A DNA stretch of 64,000 nt from Margaritispora aquatica (lineage: Eukaryota > Ascomycota > Leotiomycetes > Helotiales > Discinellaceae): positions 868,001 through 932,000 of the forward strand of contig VJWN01000014.1 in the NCBI GenBank assembly GCA_007644065.1, read 5' to 3'. Made by a program: the position numbers and the translations under genes. The notes below the pieces were generated by a model that had not been told where the DNA came from, ran no database searches, and saw only the letters and a program-made list of their open reading frames with translations. The first letter of the stretch is position 1; the number at the start of each line of letters is the position of its first letter. Below, piece by piece: positions 12,275 to 23,899 of this stretch.

Positions 12275-13639
12275 ATGGCCGACCCATCGCAACAAGGAAA
12301 CGGGGAGTTCGACAAGCATTGGGCAAAGGATTTGACAACACAGTTTGAAGGCCTCCTACGAACAAGAAGATTAAATGAATTGGATGCAAAGCGATCACGA
12401 ACTTCATCACCATCATCTCGAGATCCGCCATCCTCGCCTGGTTTCCGTCCGTCAACATCATCGAGCGCAACTCCGCCATCATACTCCTCGTTACGAAATG
12501 CCCCCAAGATACCAACAGCACCCACCGACACCCAGTCGCAGAAGTTTCGCAACCTATTAATCTCACTCTCATTAACACCAGTCAAATACGAAAACCCGGG
12601 ACTACTCGATGAGGCATTACAGGTTATTCCCCTCGACAGAATCTATGGTGAGGCCGAAGAGGAGAGCCAAGTACTTCAAGCAATTGCCGGCAGTATGGGT
12701 GATGGTCGTCAACCAGAATGGGGCTACCAAGATTGTGTCATTCGCGCATTATTAAGGTACGTCAATTAGCCTGAAGCTTGGTGATGCGTCTCTAACTTTC
12801 ATAGATGGTTTAAGCGTTCGTTCTTCTCGTGGGTCAACAACCCACCATGCTCGGTCTGCCTATCACCAACCATCGCACAAGGGATGACACCTCCAACACC
12901 GGAAGAGACTGCATATGGAGCGCTTCGAGTGGAATTGTATCGATGTTCTCATGCTGATTGTGGTGCTTACGAACGATTCCCACGATATGGCGATGTTTGG
13001 CGGTTACTACAAATCAAGAAGGGGCGGTGCGGAGAATGGGCCAACGTCTTCAGTATGCTATGTCGAGCAGTGGGAGGAAGAGTACGATGGGTCTGGAACG
13101 CTGAAGATCATATTTGGACGGAGGTGTATTCAGAGATGCAGAAACGTTGGATTCACGTCGACGCTTGCGAGGAGGCTTGGGACAATCCACGACTTTATGC
13201 CGAAGGATGGGGAAAGAAGATGTCATATTGTGTGGCCTTTTCCATCGATGGAGCAACGGATGTTACACGACGATATGTACGGAAAGCAGAGAATGCACTG
13301 GAACGTACTCGCTGCCCCGAAGAAGTCATGTTGTTCATCCAGAACGAGATCCGAAGTCTTCGACGATCCAACATGCCCAAAGACGAACGATTCCGACTCG
13401 AGAAGGAGGATATGAGGGAGGACAGGGAACTCCGAGGATACGTCGTCTCTTCTCTTACTCAATCAATCGTGTCAAGTCTTCGACCTGGTGAGCCAGCTCA
13501 ACAAGTCCAAACTCGAAGTGAGGACCAGAAGCTGCCTGTAGAGACACCGGCATCGAGACAGAGTGGTGCTCAGGAATGGATCAATGCCAGAGGAGAGAAT
13601 GGAAGACATCAACAGGATCCACATCAGCGAGGTCATTGA
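12275..13639 (+). CDS. png1: peptide:N-glycanase (PNGase), transglutaminase-like
   Basis: Cytosolic deglycosylase that removes N-glycans from misfolded glycoproteins exported from the ER (ERAD). Two exons, 12275-12756 and 12805-13639, joined over a 48-nt intron inside an Arg codon; 438 aa; the start lies in a good ACCATGG context. A Ser/Pro-rich N-terminus precedes the transglutaminase-like core. Zn-binding Cys pairs are C176/C179 and C208/C213. The catalytic triad is complete: C236 in GRCGEWAN, H263 in [11 protein letters not shown] and D280 in [14 protein letters not shown], spaced 27 and 17 residues apart as in yeast Png1 (C191, H218, D235). The Arg/Gln-rich C-terminus looks disordered and no PUB or PAW domain is visible. 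Family assignment is firm. In Neurospora crassa, PNG-1 is reported to have lost catalytic residues; this copy has not. Confidence 0.95.
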
Positions 13640-14140
13640 GATGGAGTCGCAGGAGAGGGACATGAACATAAATACTCACGTCATCACCACGCATCGACGT
13701 TGAAGTCAATCAGCTAAAGACATTCAATCACCAATGTGCCAAAGGAGTCAAGCCAAGCCAACAATCGGACGAACCATCGAGCTTGTGATTACCTGCACCG
13801 TATCAAAGATACCCCCGACGAATCAAGCCGTCGACTTCTCATTCTAATACCGTCTTGGCATTTACTACTTTACTATCAACCTGTATTTACGGGTTCTGTA
13901 CGCTATATCATCGCATTTATTGGGATTTCATTTGTTTTGCTCCTATGGCGCCAGGATATCATAATCTTATTTGTCGAATCATTGCGAGATGGAAAGATTT
14001 TTTTTGGGTGGGAAGCTGTGTTGAGGTGGCATCCTTGACTGGTATACAGCGGCGTTTTTAAAGGCGGATATGAAGGGATGCGATGAGACGTGGTTCAAAT
14101 GACCGTCTTCGTGTGGATATGGAAAGATTAGTATACGAGT

Positions 14141-14169
14141 ATGGATGGATGGATTGATGGATGGATGAG
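14141..14169. repeat. (GGAT)n microsatellite
   Basis: About six imperfect copies of GGAT. A shorter stretch lies at about 14265-14275. Confidence 0.85.
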
Positions 14170-14993
14170 AGATAGGTATATGGAGAAGGAAGGGGAAAGG
14201 AACGGGGCGTGCTAGGCAATGGAGTTTGCGAATTGATTTACATGCGTGTTGGATATATGAGGGATGGATGGATGCATAGCACAGGTGGCATGGGGCAAGC
14301 CGAGTTGAGTCGATGTCGATTCGCGGTTGAAGAGATGGTTCTGTAGAGTGTAGATAGTCGAGAGAGATGAATCAAGAGCAGTTGGCTATTTTCAGACTTG
14401 AATACTTTGCATGTTTTTATTGTGCTACAGAAAGACCTACGTGCAAAGTGTCCACTGAGGCCTTCAAGTGGATAGATGCCAGCCTCTCTTCTTCCTTGGT
14501 GTTGGTGTGGAAGTGAATTTGTGACCAGCCGATCGAGTTAAGCGTCCGCCTTCCTCCCTACCTACTTAGTGAGTATACCAAAGAAGCGCAAGTGCGATTC
14601 TTTAGGTTCTTGGTTGGTCGAAAGGCTATTTCCTCATTTTCTCATTTGTTCGTAAATCACTGGAGCTGGAAACAATGGATAGATGGATAGATAGTAAGTC
14701 CGATGTTAAACCTTATTGGGTCCTCTTTTTTTATTATTATTATGGTTTTTTTGGTTCCAGTTTTTTTCTTCCTCTTTTCCTGTTCCGTCTGGGTGTCTGG
14801 TGTCTGGGTGTCAAAGTCACGGTGTTCTTGCGCCGGTCGATCCATCCATATATGTCATGCATGACATGGTATTCACATGGTAAAAAGATCTGATATGCCG
14901 ATCTTTCTTTCTTTGGTCTTGGGTTGTGAGGGAGGGAGAGTGTGTTTTGTGAGGTTTTCCTTTGCCGATTCCCTTTTTTTTTGGTATATACTT

Positions 14994-15018
14994 GAGTGAG
15001 AGTGAGAGTGAGAGTGAA
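14994..15018. repeat. (GAGTGA)n microsatellite
   Basis: Four copies of GAGTGA/GAGAGT. Confidence 0.85.
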
Positions 15019-15049
15019 GAGGTTTTATTGTTACTTTGATCGAAAGACG

Positions 15050-15080
<31 letters not shown>
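15050..15080. repeat. (GA)n microsatellite
   Basis: GA dinucleotide tract of about 30 nt with a single C interruption. Confidence 0.9.
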
Positions 15081-15311
15081 GTTGGGTTGGACGTACCGTA
15101 CTAAGAGGCAACGACGATCTTTGTCGGTGTGAGTTGGTTGGCTTGGCTTGGTGAGGTGTTTGAAGGGTTTTTTGTTTGGCATGTTTGTTGGTGAGGGGTG
15201 AGAGGTGAGAGGTGAGAAGGATACGAGTGAGTGTGAGTGAGAGTGTGTGAGTTAGTGAAGTGAGTGACTGAAGTGGATTTGTGGGTGAGAGAGTCTGTGT
15301 TTCTGAAGGAG

Positions 15312-15347
15312 GACAACGACAGCGACAACGACGACGACGACGACATC
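15312..15347. repeat. (GAC)n trinucleotide repeat
   Basis: GACAAC/GAC units, about 200 nt upstream of the trk1 start. Confidence 0.85.
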
Positions 15348-15548
15348 GGAAATAGGATAGGATTGGAAATAGGAGAGGCTCTCAGGTTGAGTTGAGTTGT
15401 GAAAAATACAACACGTAGGGAGGTATTTCAGAAAGGCTTCGGTGGGATATCCTTCATTTCACATACATGTCATGTTCAAGATTCTAACACTCTCAGACAT
15501 CACCTCTCTCATCTCATCCAAAGCAACCAAACCACAACACCGCCAACC

Positions 15549-18358
15549 ATGGAGCGGCTCAAACGCCTCCTCACCCATCTCACAACCCTCACCACACACC
15601 CCTTCATCGCGCCCCTAACCCAGCACCTCCCACTGCTCAATTTCATCACAATCCACTACGTCTACTTCATCCTCACGATCCTGGTGTCGAGCGTGATCTT
15701 CTGGTCGTCCTCCGCCCCTGCACACTCGATCACCTACACGGACAGCCTGTTCCTCGTCACGAGCGCAATGACCGAGGCTGGGCTCAACACGGTCAATTTG
15801 TCTGAGATGACGCTCTTTCAGCAGATTCTGCTGTGGGTCTTGATTGTACTTGGGAGTGCGGTCTGGGTTAGTTGGTGGACGGTTGGCGCGAGGAAATGGG
15901 TCTTTGAGAGGAGGTTGGAGAAGGTGGGGAGGAAGGGAAAGAGGGGGAGGAAGAGAGGAGAGAGGGGAGAAGAGGAGAGGGCCGAGAGGACGAGTGGTGG
16001 GTGGAGTCGTGGGAGTGGGAGTGGAAGGGAGATGAGTGGTGCTGTGGATGGGAGGACTGGAGGGTCAGATCTGGAGCATGAGTCTGAGCAAGGAAACGGC
16101 GATGATGAAGGACGTGGGGAATATCATCCTGATCTCGAGAAAGCAACCAAGAGAGACAAGAGACGAAAGAGCAACGACACGCAAGAACATTCGAATGCGA
16201 ACATGGACGAGAAATTAGATCCTCCTCCTACTGCTGAGAAGATCACATTACATCTCTCTAGGCGAATACTTAGCTTTTCAGACACAGATCACATCTCACC
16301 AAGTCTACAGTGCGCACCTTCATCACCGACCTCACATCCACGCCTTTTGAACTTCGCAGCCGTAGATGCGTATCCGAACTCCATCTCCACCTCCGCTACG
16401 ACTTCTACATCCGCCTACCATCCGCACCCCACTCAACACCACACCTCACTCTCCCAAATCGAATCCCAAGCACAATCCTACACCACCATCGAAGACTCAC
16501 ACGAGCACCAACTCGACGACTCACATTACCCTTCCTACCTCACACGACACACGACGGGACGAAACGCGCGCTTCTTCGGATTATCAAGGGAAGAGCGCGC
16601 GCATCTCGGCGGCGTCGAGTATCGTGCCATCAGCTTGTTGGCCTGGGTCGTTCCAGTCTATTTTGTTGCGTGGCAGGTTTGTGGGTGTGTCGGCTTGGGC
16701 GCGTATATGGCGATGAAGAAGCCGAGTGTTGCGGGGGAGAATGGAATAAATCCTTGGTGAGTGCTGAGTCTTAATCCTGGGGAATCTGGGTGTAATGTGC
16801 TGTGGTGTAATATTGTGAAGTGAGGATGCTAATTATTGGGCTAGGTGGCTAGGAATCTTTAATGGTGCGAGTGCGTTCAATAATTCGGGCATGAGTTTGT
16901 TGGATGCAAATATGGTGAGATTCCCCAAAATTTGTCTCTGAGAAGTAACTGGCTAAGCGAAATCAGATCCCTTTCCAGAGATCAGTCTATCCTCTTTTCA
17001 CCATGGGTCTCTTGATCTTAGCAGGAAATACAGCGTTCGTCTCCCTATTCCCTTGACTTCACCACATTCTCCAATCTCACCTCACCTTCAAACTCTCGCT
17101 TACCACCTCCTCAACTAGATACCCCCTATTCCTCCGCCTCATCCTGTGGACCATGCTCCGACTCCTCTGCCTCATCCACCCCTCCCCTACCTCACACGCC
17201 CAACAAAAAGCCACCCTACGCTTCATCCTCACCTACCCTCGGCGAGTATATACGAACCTCTTCCCCAGCACAGCAACGTACTGGCTCCTCGCAATGCTCC
17301 TCCTCCTCAACGGAATCGACTGGCTTGCCTTCGAGCTCTTAAACCTGCACAATCCCGCCACGGCATCCATACCACCCAACTACCGCGTGCTCGACGGTCT
17401 ATTCCAAGCTCTCGCCGTCAGGTCAGGTGGCTTCTACGTCATCGCCATCACGCAGTTGAGGATCGGCCTGCAGGTGCTGTACGTGATCATGATGTATATC
17501 TCTGTCTATCCGGTAGTCATCACAATGAGGAGTAGTAACGTGTACGAGGAGCGAAGTCTAGGCATATACGCCGAAGATGTAGCTGCCGAGACCTCGACTA
17601 AATCCTCAGCTTCATCGAGCACGCAAACCGACGACCTAGAAGTCGGCTTACGCACAGGACGAGGCACAGGCCGCACAACCGACGGACCCAAACTCGGCAC
17701 GCTCCGTGGACGATTCAAGCGCACCCTCAATGGCTCCCCATTCAGCACCACTGCCACTCCTGCATCCACGCCCACCTCACGCAAGCAAAACAGCAAGGAG
17801 TTCATCCGGCAGCAGGTGCGCGGCCAGTTGGCGCATGATCTGTGGTGGTTGGTGCTGGCTGTGCTGGCCATCACGTGTATTGAGGGCAGTGAGTTTGAGC
17901 GCGATCCTGTTGCGTTCTCGGTCTTTAATGTCGTGTTTGAGGTTGTCAGTGGGTATGGCTGTGTGGGTATTAGTGCCGGGTTGCCGGATAGGGCGTATAG
18001 TAAGTTCTGTTCCGTTTCTTTTGTTCCACTTATTGTTGTCTGTCTTGGTGATGCTGGTTAGTGTATTGCTGCTTCGTACATGAGATGAGAATCACCGCTT
18101 GTTGATTTCTTTTCTCTCTTGGTCAGTGTGAATGTGCGTGCAAGTGCTAAGATGTGTATAGGTTTCAGCGGCGCTTGGCATAAGAGTAGCAAGGTGATTC
18201 TCTGCGCCGTCATGTTGAGAGGACGACATAGAGGGTTACCCGTTGCGTTGGATAGGGCGGTTAGGCTATCAAGAGAGTGCGAGGAGGAAGAGGAAGAGGA
18301 AGAAGCAGAAGGTGATGGTCTGAGGATGGGTAGGAGGAGAAGTAGTGTTAGGATTTGA
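15549..18358 (+). CDS. trk1: TRK-type high-affinity potassium transporter
   Basis: Plasma-membrane K+ uptake protein. Five exons: 15549-16756, 16845-16914, 16967-17034, 17119-17999 and 18162-18358; 807 aa; all junctions are in phase and three of them fall inside conserved blocks (INPW/W, GNTA/YPLF, AYS/FSG). The four pore-loop signatures of the Trk/HKT superfamily are visible: GLNTV (78-82), SAFNNSGM (412-419), RSGGF (550-554) and GYGCVG (727-732). A glycine sits at each selectivity-filter position, which fits K+ selectivity. Between the first and second membrane-pore-membrane units lies a long hydrophilic loop (about 115-370), very basic at first and then His/Ser/Thr-rich, as in fungal Trk1. 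The C-terminus after the last helix is short and acidic (EEEEEEE-like). The 162-nt last intron is the longest in this gene. Confidence 0.94.
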
Positions 18359-19177
18359 GTGATGCGTTTGGGTAGCAAAGGACTGGGTTTGCTTGATGTT
18401 GTGTTCGGATTTAGGGATATGGAGGATTTTGGCATAGCGTGGCGTTGTTTTCATAGATGGTGCGTTCGTGATTTGATGGATGAGTCTGTTAAGGTTGGGA
18501 TTAGCACTTATGGGTTTTGACAGGTTCGTTAAATCACTATTCAACCAGTGAAAACCACGAGATATTCCTTCCCCAAGGCCCTACACTTCTCATTATCTGG
18601 CCGATGCTGAGTATGAAGCACACGAGATGATGGAAAAATTTATCGTTATCCAGTGTTTGCTTGGAAGCTGCGGACATTTGACAGGTATAGCGATGATCGC
18701 AAAATATGATTCATGGGCTCAACCAGCTGTCTTCGTGGACACTTCGAGAACACGCAAACAGCAAACAAACTCATTGACGCACGACCATATCTCGACCCTC
18801 GACATCTCCCTGTAGCTCCTCGGTCAAGACCACCATAGTAAGAACGTGAATTCTCTATTCCCTCTGAAGGACACTTTACGCAAGCAGAGCATCGAGGTTG
18901 ACACAGTATCGACTCATTTTACCATACTTTGTACTGCGCAGTTATTGCAAAATATTGTGCAAGTACAAAACGCATAAAATCCATACGACAATTAAGTGAA
19001 GGAGGCCTACCACTATTGAAAATATTTGGCTGAGTTCAAGCCTCCACAAACGAGGAGGTGTGTTTGAGGCTGAGTCAACGGGCTGATTCGCTTCCCCGCT
19101 GGAGTCACACTTCACTGCAGCTCAGACCAACCCAAATTAAGCGAACGTGATACAACACCAAGAGGGCCATATAAGAA
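18359..19177. other. spacer between trk1 and the PARP-like gene
   Basis: About 0.8 kb with no supported gene. It contains the trk1 3' end and, on the right, the promoter of the downstream gene on the same strand. Confidence 0.5.
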
Positions 19178-20815
19178 ATGAGTTCTCTACAATATCACTC
19201 CCTCTCTTACTCACAAAGAATGGAGATTAGGAATTTAGACGCTACATACGATCCATACGAGAACGATACATACCACCCATCATGGGAGCACCGTCCACGG
19301 GCCCGAGGCTTCCTCGACTACCGAGCCAAAGAAGCGAAAGACTTCAACCAGCTTCTCGAAACTCATCTCCCCAAGACCGTGCAGAAATGGGGCTGCGATG
19401 TCGATACTGGCTGGACGTTCGAATTGGAGGAGGTGATTCTCGAGGTCCAGAATGAGGAATTCGATCCTATGAAAATTCAATTGATAAATGTTTGCTTGCC
19501 ACGCAAACATGTTGATCCCTTGCGGTTGAGATTACGAGGTATCTTGGGGTCTCGATTGGAAAGTCGATCTGACGTGAGAGGATTTGCAGTGATCTTGCTG
19601 CAGCTCCTCGAGGAAGCAGTGTCGACAATCCAAGCGTGGAAGAGCTCACTAGTGGCTCAATTCGGCACCACAGTCACAGTTGACAAAGGCTGGGATGTGA
19701 AAGGTGTGGAAAGGACAGAAGCTCTGAGGAACATCTACGAGAATCCCCTCGGCGCAGACCTCGATAGCATTGACACATCAGGGGAATCTATCCTCGGGAG
19801 CTCAATCAAGGATGTGTGCGAGCAGTTCCCCCACGGCTATCGAATCCTGCACGTGGAGCCTGTCTTCCGCTCCCCGCTCGTCTCTCGCTTCCGCGAGCAA
19901 AAGCGAGCTATGTACAAGGAGATGCTGGAGATGCCATACGCGGATCTACGACAATGCGTGTCCCGCGAGAAACTCAAGCTCGACCCCGACCTCAGAACGA
20001 AGGAGGGTCTCGCAGCCGAACTATGCAAACCCGTCGTGAGTTTCCATGGCACAAGTCGACACGTCGTGTCGTCCATCGTACGGCACGGCTTTGTCAAGCC
20101 TGGGGATAAGATCGGGCATGGGAAGAAGCTGGAGGTGAGGTGCGGTGCGTCGTTCGGCATTGGGATCTATAGCTCGCCGTCGCCGGAGTACGCGCTGTGG
20201 TACTCAGACATGGCGTCCGAGGACAACGAGGTCACGCGTGTGGATCAGATCCCGGGCATTCGTATCATCGTGTGTGCGGTGCTGATGGGGCGGCCTTTGC
20301 TGGTTACGCGAGACGAGACGAGGCGGACGGAGAATATTGCGCATGGGATGGCGCATTCGCATGTTTCGCCTAATAGGCTCGAGTATGTGGTTTTCAACGC
20401 CGCGCAGATCGTACCGTGCTATGTGGTGCATCTGGATATGGGCGTGGAAGAGGCGCTGCGGCGAAGGAAGGAGATCCCGAAGAATCCTATGATGTTTGTC
20501 GTGAGACAGGATAAGATTTCGAATAAGCTGAGGGATCAGGATATTTGGCCTGCTGAGAGACGGGCAATCAAGGATGCAAGGAAAGCAGCGGCGTTGAAGT
20601 GGTTCCCGTATGGATTTGGGCCGGCGACGGGGACGCGCTTTGTCATTGAGGAGATCGGGGAGATTTCGGACGACGAGGAGGATTATGGTGAATATCAGGG
20701 CGAGAGGGTTGGTGGGGAGGATGGTGATGATGGAGAGGAGTGGAAGGATTCACGCGCCGAAGGTGCAAGCTGGTTTGATGAGTATCAGACCTCGAGACAT
20801 CCGGAGAGGATGTAG
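19178..20815 (+). CDS. PARP-fold ADP-ribosyltransferase-like protein
   Basis: Single exon, 545 aa, ATG at 19178. The central-to-C-terminal part has the PARP catalytic signature: VSFHGTSRH with H290, GIGIYSSPSPEYA with Y331, and LEYVVFNAAQIVPCY with E402 on the expected fifth core strand. This H-Y-E triad is the arrangement of polymer-forming PARPs and many mono-ADP-ribosyltransferases, with NAD+ as donor. The ~270-residue N-terminal region is unrecognised; it has no BRCT, WGR, WWE or zinc-finger pattern. The C-terminal 60 residues are acidic and low-complexity. The protein is therefore not the nuclear PARP1-type enzyme of fungi but an orphan PARP-like protein. The target is unknown. It could modify protein or nucleic acid, or be an inactive NAD binder. 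Confidence 0.8.
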   Translation: MSSLQYHSLSYSQRMEIRNLDATYDPYENDTYHPSWEHRPRARGFLDYRAKEAKDFNQLLETHLPKTVQKWGCDVDTGWTFELEEVILEVQNEEFDPMKIQLINVCLPRKHVDPLRLRLRGILGSRLESRSDVRGFAVILLQLLEEAVSTIQAWKSSLVAQFGTTVTVDKGWDVKGVERTEALRNIYENPLGADLDSIDTSGESILGSSIKDVCEQFPHGYRILHVEPVFRSPLVSRFREQKRAMYKEMLEMPYADLRQCVSREKLKLDPDLRTKEGLAAELCKPVVSFHGTSRHVVSSIVRHGFVKPGDKIGHGKKLEVRCGASFGIGIYSSPSPEYALWYSDMASEDNEVTRVDQIPGIRIIVCAVLMGRPLLVTRDETRRTENIAHGMAHSHVSPNRLEYVVFNAAQIVPCYVVHLDMGVEEALRRRKEIPKNPMMFVVRQDKISNKLRDQDIWPAERRAIKDARKAAALKWFPYGFGPATGTRFVIEEIGEISDDEEDYGEYQGERVGGEDGDDGEEWKDSRAEGASWFDEYQTSRHPERM

Positions 20816-21037
20816 AGAGGGCTGCTGTGTTGGATTCTTGTAGCAAGGTGTTAGTGTACATAACAATGCGAGATGCATGATTTTTTAAATTCCTCCCGTG
20901 CCCTCCTCCGTTGGAGTCTTTGCGTGACTGACCACCTCCTTGGTTGTAGTCCAACGACCCAGGAGTTCCACCGCAGATAGCGGTCTGGACTTGTTGACTG
21001 ATCTCACTAAATATGCCGCCATTTCGAGTTCTACCAT

Positions 21038-21825
21038 TCAGTTCTGTTCCTCATATAGAGTCTCAAGCATCTCTTTGAGTTCGGCGATCTTGCTGCTGAT
21101 TTCGAGCAAACTACTTTTAATCAGTCGTTGTTGCACATCGTAGGTCTGGAAAAGCCTTACTATCTCTGCTCTTCTTGCTCAAAATGAGACGCGTTGCTTT
21201 CGTCACATTCACGGAGCAGATCTTGTATACTCTGTGCTTCGCCATTTCTGCGTCCTTCTTTGCGCTTTTCTTTGCGTCTAACCATCTGCTTGAAGTTAGT
21301 AAGATTTATTACACAAAGCAAAATCAAAGGCAAGTTGTGGGTGTAATAACTGTTCGGAAGTGAAAAGCATGGAAGGCGCGAAAACACGTACCGTGGAGAG
21401 GTGTTGTTTTTGTGTTTTGAGCAGGAAGTATTTGGAAGTTTCCTGTACATAGGTTAGCAAGGCTGAAAGTACCGCGTTCAAGAGATCATGACAGGCAAGA
21501 GGGGTAAAGAAATAGCAGATGGGGCACACTTACTTCTTGGAGCTGTTCTGAAAATGGCAGAAAGAGATGTCGTGTTAGCCGAGGGTTCAGAAGAGCTGAG
21601 TGAAGTGATGGTGGGGTGAAGATGAAGCGTGTATGCTATGACGAAAGGAAGGAGGAGTAATCTATCGAAAATTGTTGATGATGTTGAACTTGCAGACGAG
21701 CCTTTGCGGAGAGATTGTGTGAAGTGATGATTGAAGATTGGGGTCGAATAGATTTGTATGACAAGAAGAGGGAGTGTTGAAGCTGGACTGTGTTCTGACG
21801 GAACAGCAGATGAGATATCATACAT
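21038..21825 (-). pseudogene. possible eroded multi-exon coiled-coil gene
   Basis: On the minus strand, pieces 21825-21690, 21547-21534, 21442-21392 and 21285-21160 join in frame across introns with good GTAAGT/GTACGT donors, CTAAC branch sites and CAG acceptors. They give 108 aa ending in a charged, Lys/Arg/Glu-rich tail. Directly after the stop at 21160 the +1 frame stays open for about 50 codons with clear heptad-like composition (QQRLIKSSLLEISSKIAELK), ending at 21038. Either a 65-nt intron with a GTATAC donor joins it, or a one-base frameshift broke a longer coiled-coil protein. The composition recalls N-terminal helical domains of fungal STAND/HeLo-like proteins, but I cannot assign a family. 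The first exon is the least certain part. Confidence 0.3.
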
Positions 21826-22791
21826 ACTCTAGAGTAAAAACTTGCAGATGAGGTCAAACTTACGCGTTATATGACATCAAATCTGGAAGTTTATACTTCA
21901 CAAGCTGCTGGGAGTGATCACGTCTCCAAAGTAACCCAATTTGGTTAGGCCGCACGTCGAAAGAGATCAACCATTCGGAAAGCGCTCCCTCCCAACTATT
22001 CGCTTGCCTATCTTACTTGCTTGCCTATCATTGGCTGGGAGCTCGATTTCGAGAAGTGACTGCGCTGGCATAGAGATTCCCAGCAGTGACGGGCTTCCGA
22101 TTTTGAACCGATGGGGCAAGAGCTAGTTTCTCTGAGGCTTAGCTAGAAGATAGCTGTGGTTGGTCAGTCTGATTCAGACTCAGGTCTTGGAGTAACTCAG
22201 ACACGTGTGTATATTTTGTGCTGAGGTGTATCAAGTTCATGGAGCAAAGGTAGTTGAAAGTGAACTTGAAAGTCAACTTAGGCTGTGCGTACCTTTGATC
22301 AATGGTAGCAAAGTGTTATAACTTTTGTGTCTTCTTGAGCAGCCCAGAGAGCATCTCCCAACCCAATTCATTACTTCTCGTCTTTTATTGAGGTATTGTT
22401 TCATGTCGGAGAAGCTGCAGGACCAAGAGATCTAGCCCACGAAAAAAACGAGTCACAAAAGATAGGAAGAAGGTGCCAGTCTTAAGACGTCTATTGAGTA
22501 CTTAAATACATTGATCCTTAATGAGCACAGTTGACCACAGCGTATTGAATAGAATGCTTTCGGATATCCTATCATGACATATTGTCTGGGCTGGGCAACG
22601 TCGCCAGTGTCCCGGGCCAAGATATTGTATCGACGGGCTTATGCCGAAAGCTCGGGCTGTCAGCCGTGGTGGAATTTCTGGCATGAGTCATTTGCTATTA
22701 TAAAATCAAATGAGCTTTCTTCGACATCCACAGGTTGCACTTGTTGAATGTCTGATGTAACAGGACCTGGCTCACAGTACAGAACATCAGA
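21826..22791. other. spacer without a supported gene
   Basis: About 1 kb, AT-rich toward the right. Short frames only. It carries the promoter of the downstream dehydrogenase gene. Confidence 0.5.
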
Positions 22792-23899
22792 ATGACTTCT
22801 CACACAACTCTTCAATTGGGATGGATTGGTAAGCCTCAAACAGAACCTAGATATTACTTATGATCTAACAAAAACCAAGGTCTTGGGTCGATGGGACTAG
22901 CCATGGCAAAAAATTTGCAGAAACACCTCAAAGCCACTAGTTCCAGCGCTTTACTGTTCACAAATCGAACGATGTCACGTGGGGAGACTTTAGAGGAGCT
23001 CGGAGGAGTTCCTCTTGCTTCAGTTGCTGAAGTAGTACAGAAATCAGATATAATCTTCTCTTCAGTAAGCACTGCACGCAAGAAAATTTCCATGCTGATT
23101 AAACCTAGATAAGCAACGATGCTGCGCTCGAATCTATCGTAGGAGAGATGCTAGCTGCTGGTAACCTGTCAGGAAAGATCATTGTTGACACTTCTACTGT
23201 TCACCCAGACAGCTCGGTTGCGGCGTCTGAGAAGCTGACGAAGGTTGGGGCAATCTTTGTTGCTGGTGAGTCTTAGCTTCGAACGGCCATCAACTAGAGA
23301 CTGATATCTTAGCTCCCGTCTTTGGAGCATCGCCCGTGGCAGAGGCAGGACAAGTCCTCTTCATTCTTGCTGGTCCTGTCAAAGGTAGAGAGACGATCAA
23401 ACCTTTCATTAAAGGAGTAATGGGTCGAGATTCCATTGATCTTGGAGACGATGTAGCTAAGTCAAGTTTAATGAAGACTTCCGGCAACTTCATTACTGCT
23501 GGAATGATGGAGCTTGTGTCTGAAGCGCATGTCTTTGCTGAAAAGACAGGTCTTGGTAGTGAAGCTATGGAAGCTTTGATTGAAGCCAACTATGGCCCAC
23601 TTATGCTCTCGATGTCGAAGCGTCTAACAACTGGAGCTTATGAGCCTCCAAGAAACGAAAGACCTTGGTCTGATCTTAATTTGGCTATCAAAGACGTCAG
23701 GCATGGTATAACTTGTGCTAAAAAGGCAGGGACAAGATTGAGGATTGGTGAGGTAGTACTCGATCACTTGAATGAAGCCAAGAGATATTCAGACACTCAA
23801 GAGTTCCGACCACTTGATTCATCGTCAGTGTATGGTGTTATACGTCGGGAGGCCGGGCTTGACTTTGAAACCGATTTAGTCAAGAAGAGGGATACCTGA
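22792..23899 (+). CDS. 3-hydroxyisobutyrate dehydrogenase-like enzyme
   Basis: NAD(P)-dependent beta-hydroxyacid dehydrogenase. Four exons: 22792-22828, 22880-23064, 23109-23265 and 23313-23899, with introns of 51, 44 and 47 nt; 321 aa, a usual length for the family. The N-terminal Rossmann motif GLGSMG is split by the first intron (WIG/LGSMG). Substrate-site strand DTSTVHP follows, then APVFGAS at the third junction. The catalytic lysine lies in KTSGNF, with the conserved N four residues on. The second acceptor was placed at 23108 because it restores SNDAALESIV in frame. The substrate is unknown: the family covers 3-hydroxyisobutyrate, tartronate semialdehyde, 6-phosphogluconate-like acids and GLYR-type succinic semialdehyde. 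No mitochondrial targeting sequence is apparent, which argues against a valine-catabolic HIBADH. Confidence 0.88.

Larger units (their letters stand above)
13640..15548. other. 1.9-kb spacer and probable trk1 5' leader
   Basis: No supported gene. It holds GGAT, GAGTGA, (GA)n and (GAC)n simple repeats and the CT/CA-rich leader just upstream of the trk1 ATG. An open frame that enters trk1 from 15399 does so from a GTG, so the coding start was set at the first ATG, 15549. Confidence 0.5.

Noticed and set aside
15399..15548. Upstream extension of trk1 by 50 residues
   Set aside because: The extension starts with GTG, has leader-like CT/CA-rich composition, and the first ATG at 15549 gives a normal Trk N-terminus.
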